Of a stretch of DNA of 64,000 nucleotides, positions 1 to 12,068 are shown in pieces. The position numbers and the translations under genes are program-made. The stretch is from positions 50,564 through 114,563 of the forward strand of contig WTPW01000605.1 in NCBI GenBank assembly GCA_009809945.1, written 5' to 3'. Each line of letters starts with the position of its first letter. Within the stretch, counting starts at the first letter, position 1. The stretch comes from Gigaspora margarita (taxonomy: Eukaryota > Glomeromycota > Glomeromycetes > Diversisporales > Gigasporaceae). The notes under the pieces were generated by a model, which saw only the letters and a list, made by a program, of their open reading frames with translations, did not search any database and had not been told where the DNA came from.

Positions 1-572
1 ATGTTGGAATTCTTTGATTTTAATTGTGAACTTTGTTCATGATATCACATAATTATAGAGAATAATAAAAAAATTACAAAAATCTGATTGTTCAATAAAT
101 AAGATAATTGATAATGGATCAGGGGTTCAATTAATGTTTAGTATTTTAAAAAAAAAGGGTTGATGAAACTTCTGACCTTCAAACATATTTTGTTAGCAAG
201 TCTTATTTTCCCATAATGGCACTTATATATCTGTAGTAAAATAAGTAAAATAATATATATGTACTTACAATATAGCCTGTGTACATAATTTATAACCAAT
301 TCTATGTGTTATCCATATAGGTGACCTGCAGGTTGACCCAAAGGTGACCTGTGGACTAACTACTCAGGTGGGACATAATTTAGCCTGAGTAATCTACCCA
401 CCACAGATAACCCAGGTAATACTTATCTAGGTCAGAACACTATTTCAAACCAAGTAATTGTAAATATTAATAAATATATAAAATAGTTAGATTTATGAGT
501 GTTAATATCTGCTTTTTCAATTGCTAACCAACATTTTTATTGGAGAACAAATTAAAAGATTTACAACCTATA

Positions 573-1330
573 CTGTATATATTCAAAAATAAGCTACTTT
601 TTTTGAGCAAAAAATTATACTAAAAATCGTGAGATACCTTATTTTCAAATTTTTGAATTTTTAAAAAATTGAAATACAGCTAATAAAAAGTTGCCCAAAT
701 ACTACAAAATTATTATTATTATAAGTGTATTTTAATGTCCTGAACAATTTTACTTAACAGTCATAGGACATGTCACACCCGTTGATATATGAGTGTTAGT
801 TTATAATAAAAATTATAATAAAAATATATGAATTTACTATAAACTTTAAGCCTCACATTATTTTCAACTTACATATTAACTTTTTTTCGAATTTTGCAAT
901 TAAGCATATTGAAAATAGTAGAAAAAATGTTAGATCATGAAATACAGTAAATTTTAACTTTAGTACATAGATAACCCATTTTTCTTACAAGGTAACCTAC
1001 TTTCTGTCAACTAAGTAAAGTTGTTTAGAGCATAATTTTACACATAACTGCTAATTTAAAATTTGTAAATATTTGTTTTTGACAGAGTTACATTTTGAAA
1101 AAATGCAAAAGTGGCAAAATTTTAAAAAGTGTTCTAAGTAATCTTAATCTACTATTTTCAATATGCTTAATTGCAAAATTCGAAAAAAAGTTAATATGTA
1201 AGTTGAAAATAATGTGAAGCTTAAAGTTTATAGTAAATTCATATGTTTTTATTATAATTTTTATTATTATTCATTACCTAGCGTGACATGTCCTATGACT
1301 GTTAATAGTATATTTGAGGTTTACTAGAAG
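573..1330. mobile_element. TA-target MITE (CTRTAT family), interrupted and truncated
   Basis: The left end begins CTGTATATATTC right after a TA and continues into the AATAAGCTAC motif shared with the copies at 2318 and 7062. The body runs to 753, is split by the TTAA-target element at 758-1301, resumes at 1302, and loses similarity by about 1330. The right terminus is missing. The family has TA target duplications, as Tc1/mariner elements do, but no transposase is present, so the superfamily is an inference. Confidence 0.6.
758..1301. mobile_element. TTAA-target foldback element, 544 bp
   Basis: Both ends carry the inverted sequence CAGTCATAGGACATGTC and both are flanked by TTAA (754-757 and 1302-1305). 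The interior is a long imperfect palindrome with sequences such as AAGTAAAGTTGTT and AAAAATATATGAATTTACTA on opposite arms. It sits in the MITE at 573. The paralogous MITE at 2318 has a single TTAA at the same place, which acts as an empty site. TTAA duplication is typical of piggyBac-type insertion, but no transposase is seen. A related copy lies at 30789. Confidence 0.75.
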
Positions 1331-2317
1331 TCCAGACGTTTTTAATATATGCCTTTTTTTTTTAGCAAATTGCAAAAAATTTGTCTGAGGTTCAAATTTA
1401 AGTTTTAGCAAATCAATGTTAATTTTAAAAAAGGTTATATAAAGCATTTTGCCAAATTATAGCAACTTTATAAATGTTATATTTTATTTTTAGCAAATTA
1501 TCTGCATTTTGCAAGAATTAAACCCAAAAATGAGCTATCTCATTTTTTGTACCACTATGATTTTTAAAAATTTAAATGCTTTAATTTTGAATTTGTTTTG
1601 ATCAAAAAATCCAAAATTAAGCATCTTTTCTTAAATTTTAAAAAATATAAATTTAAATATGCCAAAATAATGTACTTTTATATACTGAACAAATTTTCTT
1701 AAAGCACAAAGCTAGAATCAATTAGTAAACTTTTAAGATTCATAGAATTTTTTTGGTATTTTTATCAATAAAATTATATAAAATATTATGATTCTCAAAT
1801 TTTTACTAATTGATTCTAACATTGTACTCTAAGAAAAAATTTTTAGCATATAAAAATACATTATACTAGTATATTTAATTTTATATTTCTTGAAAATTTA
1901 AGAGAAGATGCTTAATTTTAGATTTTTTGAAAATCCAAAATTAAGAATCTTCTCTTAAATTTCAAAAATATAAAATTAAATATACTAGAATAATGTATTT
2001 TTATATACTAAACAAGTTTTCTTAAAGCACAATGTTAGAATCAATTAGTAAAATTTTGAGAATTATAGAATTTTTTAGTATTTTTATTAATAAAATTATA
2101 TAAAATATTATAATTCTCAAAATTTTATTAATTGATTCTATTTTTGTACTCTAAGAAAACTTGTGCCACACATAAAAATATATTATGCTAACATATTTAA
2201 TTATATATTTTTTAAAAATTTAAGAGAAGATGCTTAATTTTGGATTTTTTGAACAAAAAAACAAAATTAAGCATCTTCTCTTAAATTTTTAAAAATTAAA
2301 TATGCTGGTATAATGTA

Positions 2318-2918
2318 CCATATATATCCAAAAATAAGCTACCTTTTTTGGGCCAAAAAACTATACAAAAAAATGTGAGATAGCTTATTTTTGAAATATT
2401 GAGTTTTTGAAAAAATTGAAAAACTTACTAATAAAAAGATGTCTAAATGATATGGTTCCTCAATTTGATCTGATCTTCAAATATTTGAATCAAATATTTG
2501 ATCAAATTCAAATTCAAATTTGACTAGATCAAATTCAAATCTGGCCAAATTTGATTTGATTTGACAATATTTGATTTGATTTAAAAATTACTATTAAAAA
2601 TTCAAATTCAAATCAAATTCAAATCCAAATATTTGAATCAAATCCAATTCAAATTAGGGTCAATTTGATTTGATCAAATTTAAATTGACCCAATATTTGA
2701 TTTGATTTGAATTTGAGGAACCCTACTAAATGATACAAAATTTTATTGTAGGTGTATTTTGATGTCCTGAACAAGTTTACTTAATGGCACTTTTGAGATT
2801 TACTTAGTAAAATTTAGACTTTAATATGTAACAACTGCTAACAGATTTTTTAAAATTTTTGAAAAAAACCAAAAGAGTAGCTTATTTTAGGTAGTAGCTT
2901 ATTTTTGGACATATACAG
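2318..2918. mobile_element. TA-target MITE (CTRTAT family) holding a hAT-like insertion
   Basis: The inverted ends are CCATATATATCC-AAAAATAAGCTACC and its mirror ending GGACATATACAG, each flanked by TA. It interrupts a satellite unit whose neighbours read straight through (AATGTA-TTTTTATGTGCTGAAC). Subtracting the nested element and one 8-bp duplication leaves 318 bp, exactly the length of the copy at 7062-7379. Confidence 0.8.
2451..2725. mobile_element. hAT-like word-repeat element, word TTTGAT/AAATTC
   Basis: The ends are TATGGTTCCTCAA and, inverted, TAGGGTTCCTCAAAT. The exact 8-bp duplication CTAAATGA occurs at 2443-2450 and 2726-2733. The 275-bp body is almost entirely AAATTC/TTTGAT words in both orientations. 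The paralogous MITE at 7062 lacks it and serves as the empty site. There is no coding capacity. The hAT assignment rests on the 8-bp duplication and the TA(G)GG-type termini. Confidence 0.75.
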
Positions 2919-4059
2919 TATTTTTATGTGCTAAACAAGGTTTCTTAGAGCAAACTTAGAATCAATTAGTAAAATTTTGAGAATAATAGAATTTTTTGGT
3001 ATTTTTATTAATAAAATTATATAAAATATTATAATTCTCAAAATTTTACCAATTGATTCTAGCTTTGTACTCTAAGAAAACTTGTTTAACACATAAAAAT
3101 ACATTATATTAGCATATTTAATTTTATATTTCTTGAGAAAAGATGCTTAATTTTGGATTTTTGCTTAAATTTTCAAAAAAAAAAAAATGCTAAAATAATG
3201 TACTTTTATGTACTGAACAAGTTTTCTTAGAGCACAACATTAGAATCAATTAGTAAAATTTTAAGAAGCTAGAATTTTTTAGTATTTTTATTAATAAAAT
3301 TATAAAAAATATTATAATTCTCAAAATTTTACTAATTGATTCTATCTTTGTACTCTAAGAAACCTTGTTTATATATAAAAATATATTGTTCTAGTATATT
3401 TAATTTTATATTTATTGAAAATTTGAGAGTAATACTTAATTTTTGATTTTTTGATCAAAAAATCCAAAATTAAGTAGCTTTTCTTAAATTTTTAAAAGTT
3501 ATAAAATTAAATACACTAGCATAATGTATTTTTATGTGCTGAACAAGTTTTCATAGAGTACAAAGTTAGAATTAATAAGTAAAATTTTGAGAATCATAGA
3601 ATTTTTAGTATTTTTATTAATAAAATTATATAAAATATTATAATTCTCAAAATTTTACTAATTAATTCTAATATTGTGTTCTAAAAAAAAACTTGTTTAG
3701 CATATAAAAGTATATTATTCTAGCATATTTAATTGTATATTTTTTGAAAATTTCAGAGAAAATGCTTAAATTTGGTATTTTTTTATCAAAAAATCCAAAT
3801 TAAGCATTTTCTCTTAAATTTTCAAGAAATATAAATTAAATATACTAGTATAATGTATTTTTATATGCTGAACAAGTTTTCTTAGAGTACAATATTAGAA
3901 TCAATTAGTAAAGTTTTAGAATTATAATATTTTATATACTTTTATTAATAAAAATACTAAAAATTCTATGATTATCAAAATTTTACTTATAAATTCTAAC
4001 TTTGTGTTCTAAAAAAATTTGTTTAGCACTCAAAAATATATATATTATTTTAATTTATA

Positions 4060-5267
4060 AAAATAGATATAATAATTTAGTTTTTAGCAAATTACTAAAA
4101 ATTTATATATAATAATTAAATTTTTATCAAATTTATTTGATTTTAGGAATAGCAAAAACCTTCAAATTTATGCAGATCATTTATGGCCTATATTAGAGAT
4201 ATCTGGTTTCTGGTTTACTTAGTAAAATTTAGACTTTCATATGTAGCAACTGCTAATAGGTTTTTTAAGCTTTTTAAAAAAATTAGGAGATAGCTTATTT
4301 TATATAGTAGCTTATTTTTTGAACATACTAAATAAATTAGATGCTTCAAATTTTAATGATCCTTTATACTCTATTTTTAGTTTTATTAATGCATTAATAG
4401 TAATTTGATGAATGCTATAAGGTCTGGAAATACTTTATGCATTAATGAATCTATAAATTTATAGTTAGAAAAAAAAAATAAGGTTTTAAATTATTACTAA
4501 ATACTATAAAACCATATCCAATTGGACAAGTGTAGAAAACAATTGTTGATAATTTTACAATATTATCATTCACTGGAACACTATAAAGATAGAACCTGAA
4601 TATCTTGTACAGAGGTTATACAAAGCAAAAAAACAGTTCTTGGAAATTATTTTGGCATCTAATAGTCCAATTTAAATGAATATTTTTTAAAATAAAGCTC
4701 TTAGGAAAATGCATTTAATAAAAAAAAGTTGATTTAATTCTAATTACTAAAACAAAAGTTATTTAAAAAAATATAGTTTTGTTATTTTTAGCAAATTAGA
4801 TCAAAATTGGCCAAAACCTAGTTATGACCAATATGAGAGATGTCTGGGGTTTTGTAAAGATAAAAAAATTGAAAAAGCAGTTTATATTAGAATATAGTGA
4901 TCCTGCTGTTTATATATTTTAATTATCACAACTATAGTTTGGTAGTAGACAAATTGTTGATAATAGTTAGTTTGGGTCACTAAAACTTTGTTTACTTTTA
5001 ATAAAAATAGTTTGTATAGTATTTTTATATTAATAGGTATCTGTAAGCTGTACTAAATTTAGTACAAAAAGCTTAATTTAGTACAGTTAAAAAACCAAAA
5101 TTTAGAAAAACTTTTATTATTAACTTTATATCAAATTTTTATAATAGATAAATATATATCCATTTAATCTATTTGTAATTTTAAAAGTATATCTTTTTGA
5201 TAAAATTTATATTTATTAACTCAGAAATGAATTTAAAAATAAAAAATTATTATAAATTATTAAATAC
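4060..5267. other. Truncated MITE pieces, no gene seen
   Basis: This holds the right half of a CTRTAT-family MITE (about 4198-4330), a degenerate AGGACCC-family copy (listed separately), and AT-rich sequence in which TGTACTAAATTTAGTACA forms a small palindrome near 5049-5090. I see no coding region. Confidence 0.6.
4591..4853. mobile_element. AGGACCC-family MITE, diverged copy
   Basis: It aligns by eye over its length with the 7501-7799 element. Shared text includes ATCTTGTACAGAGGT near the left, TTTTTAGCAAATTAGA in the middle and TATGAGAGATGTCTGGGGT at the right. The ends are degenerate (GAACCTG, GGGGTTTT) and no target duplication could be recognised. Confidence 0.6.
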
Positions 5268-7061
5268 TAAGATGGGTATGAGTATTATGATGCAGCTAAA
5301 TATGTCTATAACAAACCTTTTTTAAATTGCTTTAAACATTTATCAAACTTATTGAGATAAGTATATTTGACTTGAAATACATTTTTTTTTATCATTAAAA
5401 AAATCTTTAATAAAAAAAACTTTGTCTAGATACATAAAATTTCTTCTAGAAATTAAGATCTTCAAGGTAGCAACCAAAAATAGTGCACTCTAGATAATCA
5501 GATAGTACTGCTTTTTTTTCAAGCTGCTATTCTTTCTAATACACTGTTGTTCTAATTTCATATATTTTCTTTCTTCTTTTTTTTGTTTGCAAATTTCTTG
5601 TTTTTGTGCCTTTTCTATCTTTTATACTATTAACTATTGGACAGCTACTTTATTTTTTTTTCATTAACAACTCTTTTCACCTCTTCTTCTGCTTTTTTCA
5701 ACAAATGCAATAAATCTTCAATCATAAGAAGCTGGAAGTAAGGCATAGTCTTACATTTTTTCTTGGGTGGCTGAGTTTCAGGCAGATCTTTATCTGTCTT
5801 TGGATCTTTTATTTGCTTCGAATGCTAGTACAAGGAGTACTTAAGCACTAACTACAAAGGACTGGTACCTGGATTTTTGTAGAGTCCCAATTCTAATTCT
5901 AAATATTCATCCCTTTTATTAAGTGATTCAACTTCTGTTCACAATTCTTTATTTGTGGAAGTTGGGCTGAGATGACTTGGAACCAACCTATGTGCAGAAG
6001 ATGAAGTTAGTATAGCAATTAAGCAAGTAGATTGTTTAGAAATTGGTAGATCAATTTTATGGGTTGCTATTGAGGGCTCAAAATAATAAGAATTAATAGT
6101 GTCAGGATTAAGTAGCCATATTCCTATTGCTCTAAAAGCACTACATATAGCAGTAGGGGTAAATATTTTAATATAGACCTGCCCAAAGAGTTTTGCAAAC
6201 ATATATGTTGTTACTAGCTTGCTATTATTAGTAAAAAACTTATCGTATTCACTATTATATGCTTTTTTGAGCTGATCAAATGGTAGTTCAGCGGGCTATA
6301 AGATATGAGTGGTGTACAGTAGGAGGGTATAAAGAAGAATATTATTTTGGTAACAAAAGTTTATACAAGTATAATTAATATAATTCTTGTGTCTATCAAG
6401 AATTAGTAAAACAGGGTGAATTGGAGGATTTGATTTAATAAAATGCTCAATATATTTTTTAAATAGGCTTACTCACATATACTCTGTATTAGTAAACCCT
6501 ATAACAGTAACTGCAGAACCATTTAACAGACCTGGAATTATTCATTTACTCTTGTATATTAATAACAGTAGTATGTATATACTAGTAGCTAAAATAGTAG
6601 AGCATATAGAGATGTGTTTGTGATTGCTACCATATGAAACATGATGAATTTGACACACTCCTTTTTTTGCAATAACTTTTTGAAGGTTAGATTCAATAAT
6701 GAAACCTGTCTTGTGCAAGTAAAGAATGATGGATGTTATCCCATATTGATCTAGTTAAAGGGGCTCAAAAAAAAACAAAGAAAATATCTACAAAAAAAAA
6801 ATACCAAAAAAAAAATAAATAAAAAAAAAGAAAAGGACCTTTTTTATCCATAATTCAGATTTGATCAGGTGTAAGCGAAGGTTTATCAATTATTTTTCAA
6901 AGTTTGTTAAAATGGTTATTGATTATAATAGGATTTACCCTTTGAGTATGTACTTCATTTAAGGCTTACAGAATGCAAAATGAAAGTTCAAATTGTTATT
7001 TAAGAACCATTTCTACCATAATTGATCTGGTTTATTCTCACTAAAAGGATGTGGATAACTA

Positions 7062-7379
7062 CTATATGTGTCCAAAAATAAGCTACCTTTTTTGGCCAAA
7101 AAATTATATGAAAAAACGTAGGTAACTTATTTTTAAAATATTGAGATTTTTAAAAAAAAATTAAAAAATGTACTAATAAAAAGTTGTTAAAATAACACCA
7201 AATTTTTACTATAGGTGTATTTTGATGTGCTGAACAAGTTTATTTAATGGCCTTTTAAGGTTTACTTAGTAAAATTTAAACTTTTATATGTAGCAACTGC
7301 TAACAAGCTTTTTAGATTTTTGAAAAAAATCAGAGGAATAGCTTATTTTAGGTAGTAGCTTATTTTCAGACATATATGG
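7062..7379. mobile_element. TA-target MITE (CTRTAT family), intact 318 bp
   Basis: The ends CTATATGTGTCC and GGACATATATGG-type (written ..CAGACATATATGG) are flanked by TA at 7060-7061 and 7380-7381. The inner TIR reads AAAAATAAGCTACC. It lies within the pogo transposase relic, so it is younger than that element. Confidence 0.8.
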
Positions 7380-7500
7380 TATTTTTATAAACCATCTCTA
7401 TTATAAATTATTCACACCAGACTTTGTAATCTGAAACCAAGTTTTTGCATGTTTAGACAATAATTTGAAAGGATTATCATTTTAATTACATGTCTAAGAG

Positions 7501-7799
7501 AGGACCCCAAATATCTAGTACAGAGGTCATATTTTATTTTTTTAGCAAAAAACCCTGAAATTTAAGAAGCCAAAAAACTATTTTTGGCAATTATTTTGAT
7601 ATTCAGTAGACCAATTTGAATAAACTTTTTTTTTAAAAATGAATCTCTCATTAAGTTGCATCTAACAAAAAAAAGTTTATTCAATTGTGATCACTAGATC
7701 AAAAGTTATTTAAAAAAATATATTTTGTTGTTTTTAGCAAATTGGACCAAAATTAGCCAAAATCCAGTTATGACCTATATGAGAGATATCTGGGGTCCT
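7501..7799. mobile_element. AGGACCC-family MITE, 299 bp
   Basis: The left end AGGACCCCAAATATCTAG mirrors the right end ..GATATCTGGGGTCCT. The flanks TCTAAGAG and ACTAAGTT agree at 5 of 8 positions, a weak 8-bp duplication. Other family members (32247, 35329) have clear 8-bp duplications, so this belongs to an hAT-like group. It splits the pogo transposase relic. Confidence 0.7.
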
Positions 7800-8535
7800 A
7801 CTAAGTTTCTATGATATCAATATCTTGTGCAATACTCCTTATACTTGGGCCTTAGAATTATTATTGGAATTTTTTATAGCTTTAAGGCTTTCTTAATAGT
7901 ATCATTTTGAATAGCTTTGTCTTTTTCAAGCGACATAATGAGCAATTTTTATTTTTAATTTTTTTCATTTTTTTAAAATTTAATAATTGGTTATATTTTG
8001 TCACATATAAAAAAATAAACTGCAGTTTAAGCACAAGTTAAAAACAATGAGATTTTAATTTTTATAATATGATTTATTTGTTATACCAAATTGTATTTCC
8101 CATTTATTATAAATAGTAAAAATATGCAAACTTTAACTTTAACAGTTAATTTGAGTCATGAATATTGGCAATATATTTTTGCATTTCAAAAGAACTTTTT
8201 TCAGGCCTTAATAAGTGATGTTAAATATCTTAAAATAACCAAATTATTACTCAAGTTATTTAGTCAGTTAAAAAAAAACAAATAATTCAAAAAAAGTTTT
8301 AGTAAATGTGTATAATTTTCTTCACTAACTTTTATATAAAAAAAATACTACTGATTACTTTAGTGGCAATAACTTTTGACCTGTTGATCAGAACCATATA
8401 ATTTTGGTACTAATCAATTTGTGTCATTAAGGCAGATCATTTGATACCAAAATTGTATAATTCTGATTGACAGATTACAAGATTTTGAAATTGTGCCATA
8501 ATTGGTAGTTCACTATAATACTCATACCCATCTTA

Positions 8536-9392
8536 ATACAAATTTTTACTTATATAAAATTAAAATTTTAATATAAAATTTTAACCTATTTTTAATATAG
8601 AATATTTAATAAAAAATGTTGTTAAATATTGCAGGTTGCTATATTACAGGTTAATATAATTGACCAATTAGGTTACAGGAACTTGTATAGCAAAAATAAA
8701 TGAAAATTAGGAGTAATTACAAAAAAAATCAAAAATTTTAAATATCTTAAAATTTTATTGTATAAACTAGTCTTGGGCTTCTAATTAAAAGTTTTTACTA
8801 CTTAATTTTGCATATATATATATGTTCTCTAACCCTAACTTTAATACTAGTTTGACCCTAATCCTAACTAATAAATTTTTTTTAAATATTAATCTGTAAT
8901 ATTGCAATTTGTTAAATTTAACAAAATTCTAAATAAAAATTAATATTTTTTATAAAATATTTTTAATATTTTATAATAATTAATAATAAAATTAAAATTT
9001 TAAACTAAAAATTTTTATTAAGTTTCAAATTAATTTATAAGAGTTTTAAAAAATAGTGCACTATACACTATAGTGACCCCTTTTATGCATCTCAAAATTT
9101 TACTAGAGTAATTCTATTGTATTTTTAATAAAAATGCTCTTCTTCCCTATAAGAAAATTGAACTGAATCAGCACAGGTTGCATCAAATAGGCATGGGTCA
9201 TAATCCAGCTTGTATAAATATGGTCTGAATTGGTACAGATTCTGTAGACCATGTGGGACTATATGCCTGTGCCAAATGGACCATAAATAGAATGGGTTTT
9301 GCAGCAGTTTACTAGTCAAATGAATATAAATTCATATACTACTGTGATAATGATGTGGATTAACTATTAAACCATAAATTTATATAAGTAAT
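8536..9392. other. AT-rich spacer, no gene seen
   Basis: It contains short CCTAAC-like tracts (8828-8870) and otherwise A/T-rich sequence. A short open frame on the minus strand at 9125-9319 has no recognisable domain and I do not support it as a gene. Confidence 0.5.
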
Positions 9393-9652
9393 TAATCAAA
9401 CCCCAAATCAAACCAAACTCAAACTATAAATTTTATAAAGTTTGAAATCAAACCAAACTCAAATAAAAAAATAAACAAATTCAAACCAAACCCAAATTTC
9501 ATACAAAGTTTGATTTGAGTTTGATTTGAAGTTTGCAAACTAGTTTGAGAGTAGTTTGAGCTTGAATAATATAAATATATTTTTAAATTTTAAACAAGTT
9601 TCTTACTTCTAACTTTGTATTTAAGTAAACTTGTTTAAAATATAAAAATATA

Positions 9653-10198
9653 CTATATGTTTCCAAAAATCAGCTACCTTTTACAGACGATTTTGAATAC
9701 TAAAAATCAGAGGTATTTTTAAATATAATCGATTTTTGGTTAGTTGCCAATAATTGTTACATAGTAAAGTCTAAATTTTACTTTGTAAATTGATTATTGG
9801 CTCTTAAGTAGACTTGTTTGTAAGTCTAAACTACACATATGCTGAAAGTCATCAAAATAGGAGTACTTTTTATTATTTGACTTTTAATTTTAAAATTCAT
9901 CAAATATATTTTGTTAATAAAATTTTAATCTCTTTATTGAATGTAAGAATTAAAAATCAATTAATAAAAAGTTCTCCAATTTTATTGTAAATTTCAGAAA
10001 ATGTATACTTTGATCTTCTAAATAAGTTTACTTAAGTGATATTAATCAATTTGCTTAGTAAAGTTTGGACTTTACTATATAGCAACTTTTATTGATTATA
10101 GAGTAGCTTATTTTTAGATCAAAGATGTTTTTGAGATTTTTTACTAATAGAAGGAGGTAGTTTATTTTTAGAAGTAGTTTATGTTTGGCAATATACAG
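9653..10198. mobile_element. TA-target MITE (CTRTAT family), long variant 546 bp
   Basis: It begins CTATATGTTTCC after TA (9651-9652) and ends ..GGCAATATACAG before TA (10199-10200). It has the internal arms AAATCAGCTACC, TACATAGTAAAGTCTAAAT and their inverted counterparts. It is longer than the 318-bp form at 7062. Confidence 0.7.
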
Positions 10199-10211
10199 TA
10201 TTTATATTATA

Positions 10212-10667
10212 GTAAGTTTCTGAAAATAAGCTACCTTTTTTGGGCGATTTTGGACAAAAAATCTGGGGTTATTTATTTTAAATAAAATCAATTTTTGGTC
10301 AACACCAATAGTAGTTACATAGTAAAGTCTAAATTCTACAATATAAATCTATTATTGGCGCTTAAGTAAACTTATTTTTTTGTTAATAAAAATTTAATCT
10401 CTTTATTGAATGTAAATATTAAAATCCAATTAATAAAAAGTTCTTCAATTTCATTATAAATTTTAAGATATACGTATTTTGATCTTCTGAATAAGTTTAC
10501 TTAAGTGACTTTAATCAATTTACTTAGTAAAATTTGGACTTTACTATGTAGCAACTTTCATAAATCATAGTTAGCTTATTTTTGAATCAAAGACAATTTT
10601 GCATTTCTTGACCAAAAGAGAGAAGGTAGTTTATTTTTAGAGTTAGTTTATTTTTAGCAATATACAG
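10212..10667. mobile_element. TA-target MITE (CTRTAT family), second nested copy
   Basis: It is closely similar to the 9653-10198 copy, with GAAAATAAGCTACC at the left and ..TTAGCAATATACAG before TA (10668-10669) at the right. The left terminus is degraded, so the start is approximate. Confidence 0.6.
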
Positions 10668-10867
10668 TATTCAAACTCAAACTAGTTTGCAAACTTCAAA
10701 CTCAAATCCAAACCAAACTCAAATTTAACTAAAAAGTTTGCTTCAAATCAAACTCAAATATTTTTTTTAATGCTAGTTTGAGATCAGGTTTGATTTGAAA
10801 TCAAATCAAACTCAAACCTGGCCTAAAGTTTGATTTGATCCAGGTTTATAGAAACCCTATAAGTAAT

Positions 10868-11600
10868 TAATATAAGATAAACAAACTAACTGCATATGAA
10901 GCAAAATTTTGTAAGAAATTTTTCTTGTTAAGACATACAAAGATGCTTTATTAGTAAAATCATAAGATATTGCTTTTTTTAAAAAAAAAATTACTGATCT
11001 TTCATTCTTTATAAAACAAGCAACACATATCATAAGCCAACATGTATGTAATGTACAAATACATGCCATCTGAATGCACCATTTTATATAACATAATATT
11101 ATGCCCATACTTGGCTATAATGTCCATGCCATTTTTACTATGCCATTTCATAAAATGTTTCTGTATGTACTATATAATTTGTGCCATTTCAAGCATTCCC
11201 AACACCAACTCATACCACCACCTGTACCACTTTTTTTATAGGGCTCATGATGTTATCTTAACTCTACTTTTAAATTAATTCTAAACCTAATCTTAACTAT
11301 AACTCTAACTCTAACCTTCTAACCTCCTAACCTAATCCTAATTCCAATTATTATTATTTATATTTGCTACTATAGAGTGCACTATGGTGCATGGTATAAA
11401 AATATATAATTATAGAAACTAAAATTAATATATTTTATAAATTTTTAGTAGAATTAATAAATTTAATCAAACAAGCTAGCTTTATAACTGGTTAAAAATT
11501 TAATATATATTGGCTTAATAAAATTTTTTAATATTAATTTATTTTTAACCTTTTAAATTAAATTTACTATTAGTTTACTATGAATATACTATAAATTTTA
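10868..11600. other. AT-rich spacer with CCTAAC-like tract
   Basis: A run of CTAACC variants at 11281-11345 resembles degenerate telomere-type repeats. Overlapping short frames at 10857-11278 on both strands show no domain. Nothing else is supported. Confidence 0.5.
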
Positions 11601-11602
11601 TA

Positions 11603-12066
11603 CAGTACCAGATAGCAAAAACTATTCATTTTTTTTAGCATTGTTTAATGTCTAATAATTTTACAACAAGTAATTATTTTTAAAAATTCCTTTTATAGAT
11701 TTATTATTTGTAATTTAAACTACAAATTTGTAAAACAGATTTTTGATATAATGCTTTTTAAAAAAGTTATAAAGAATTAAATTTTAGCAACTTTTATAGT
11801 AAAGCAGAAATTTGGACAGAACAATCGACCAATTAGATTGATGCTTGATTATGTGTTTGCGATTTGATTAGTTAATATTTATTGTTTCAAATTACTAAAT
11901 ATAGTATAAAATCCAAAATTTGGTGCTTATTATATAAAAAAATTATTTTTATATTTTTTAACCAAATATAATTTTGTTATACAAAAATTTGCCAATTAGA
12001 ATTGTTATACAATTCATAAATTTGGCACCTTTAAAAAATATGGATAGTTTTTGCTATCCAGTACTA
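11603..12066. mobile_element. TA-target MITE with AGTAC..GATAGCAAAAACTAT ends
   Basis: The left end CAGTACCAGATAGCAAAA and the right end, read inverted, TAGTACTGGATAGCAAAA match at nearly all positions. TA flanks both sides (11601-11602, 12067-12068). The 464-bp interior is AT-rich and non-coding. Confidence 0.65.
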
Positions 12067-12068
12067 TA

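Larger units (their letters stand above)
1590..4060. repeat. Tandem array of ~325-bp foldback units
   Basis: About six units recur at roughly 1.7, 2.0, 2.95, 3.24, 3.57 and 3.90 kb. Each holds two hairpins. One runs from CTGAACAAG..TTAGAATCAATTAGTAAAATTTT to its reverse complement, with a centre like TTTTTATTAATAAAATTATA. The other is built on ATTAAGCATCTTCTCTTAAATTT. Unit spacing is about 325 bp except where a 601-bp insertion (2318-2918) separates two units. Similar single hairpins occur at 57556, 57925, 59235 and 63825. Confidence 0.75.
5500..7936 (-). pseudogene. pogo-like DDE transposase, pseudogene
   Basis: Read right to left, an ATG at 7936 opens MSLEKDKAIQNDTIKKALK, resembling the N-terminal psq helix-turn-helix of pogo transposases. 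Coding-like pieces continue at 7500-7380 and 7061-6840 (..LTPDQI-stop-IMDKK, matching the usual IWNMDEKG block around the first catalytic D). The 6760-5690 stretch has a HKTGFIIES block, then LLILDRHKNY (second D), LPFDQLKKAYNSEYD (third D) and AFRAIGIWLLNPDTI, the typical pogo C-terminal motif. A lysine/glutamate-rich tail follows. Several in-frame stops, a poly-A insert near 6770-6840 and two MITE insertions destroy it. The longest open piece is 5939-6202. Family call is strong, function is lost. Confidence 0.8.
5270..8533. mobile_element. Decayed 3.26-kb pogo-like (Tc1/mariner) element
   Basis: The ends are exact 19-bp inverted repeats, AGATGGGTATGAGTATTAT at 5270 and its complement ending at 8533. 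Each is flanked by TA (5268-5269, 8534-8535), as expected for Tc1/mariner insertion. A pogo-type transposase relic fills the minus strand. Two MITEs (7062-7379, 7501-7799) have landed in the coding region. The element must be dead, since its gene is broken by stops and insertions. The TIRs do not begin CAGT as many fungal pogo elements do. Confidence 0.75.
9393..10859. mobile_element. hAT-like element, word AAACTCAAA, with two nested MITEs
   Basis: The exact 8-bp duplication TAAGTAAT occurs at 9385-9392 and 10860-10867. The right end is TAGGGTTTCTAT in inverted reading; the left end (TAATCAAACCCC) is only weakly complementary. Outside the two nested TA-target MITEs the body consists of AAACTCAAA/TTTGATTTGA words in both orientations. 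A diverged fragment with the same words lies at 59548-59728. Confidence 0.65.

Noticed and set aside
11281..11345. Interstitial telomere from a chromosome fusion
   Set aside because: CTAACC variants are short and irregular, and similar tracts occur inside several repeats.
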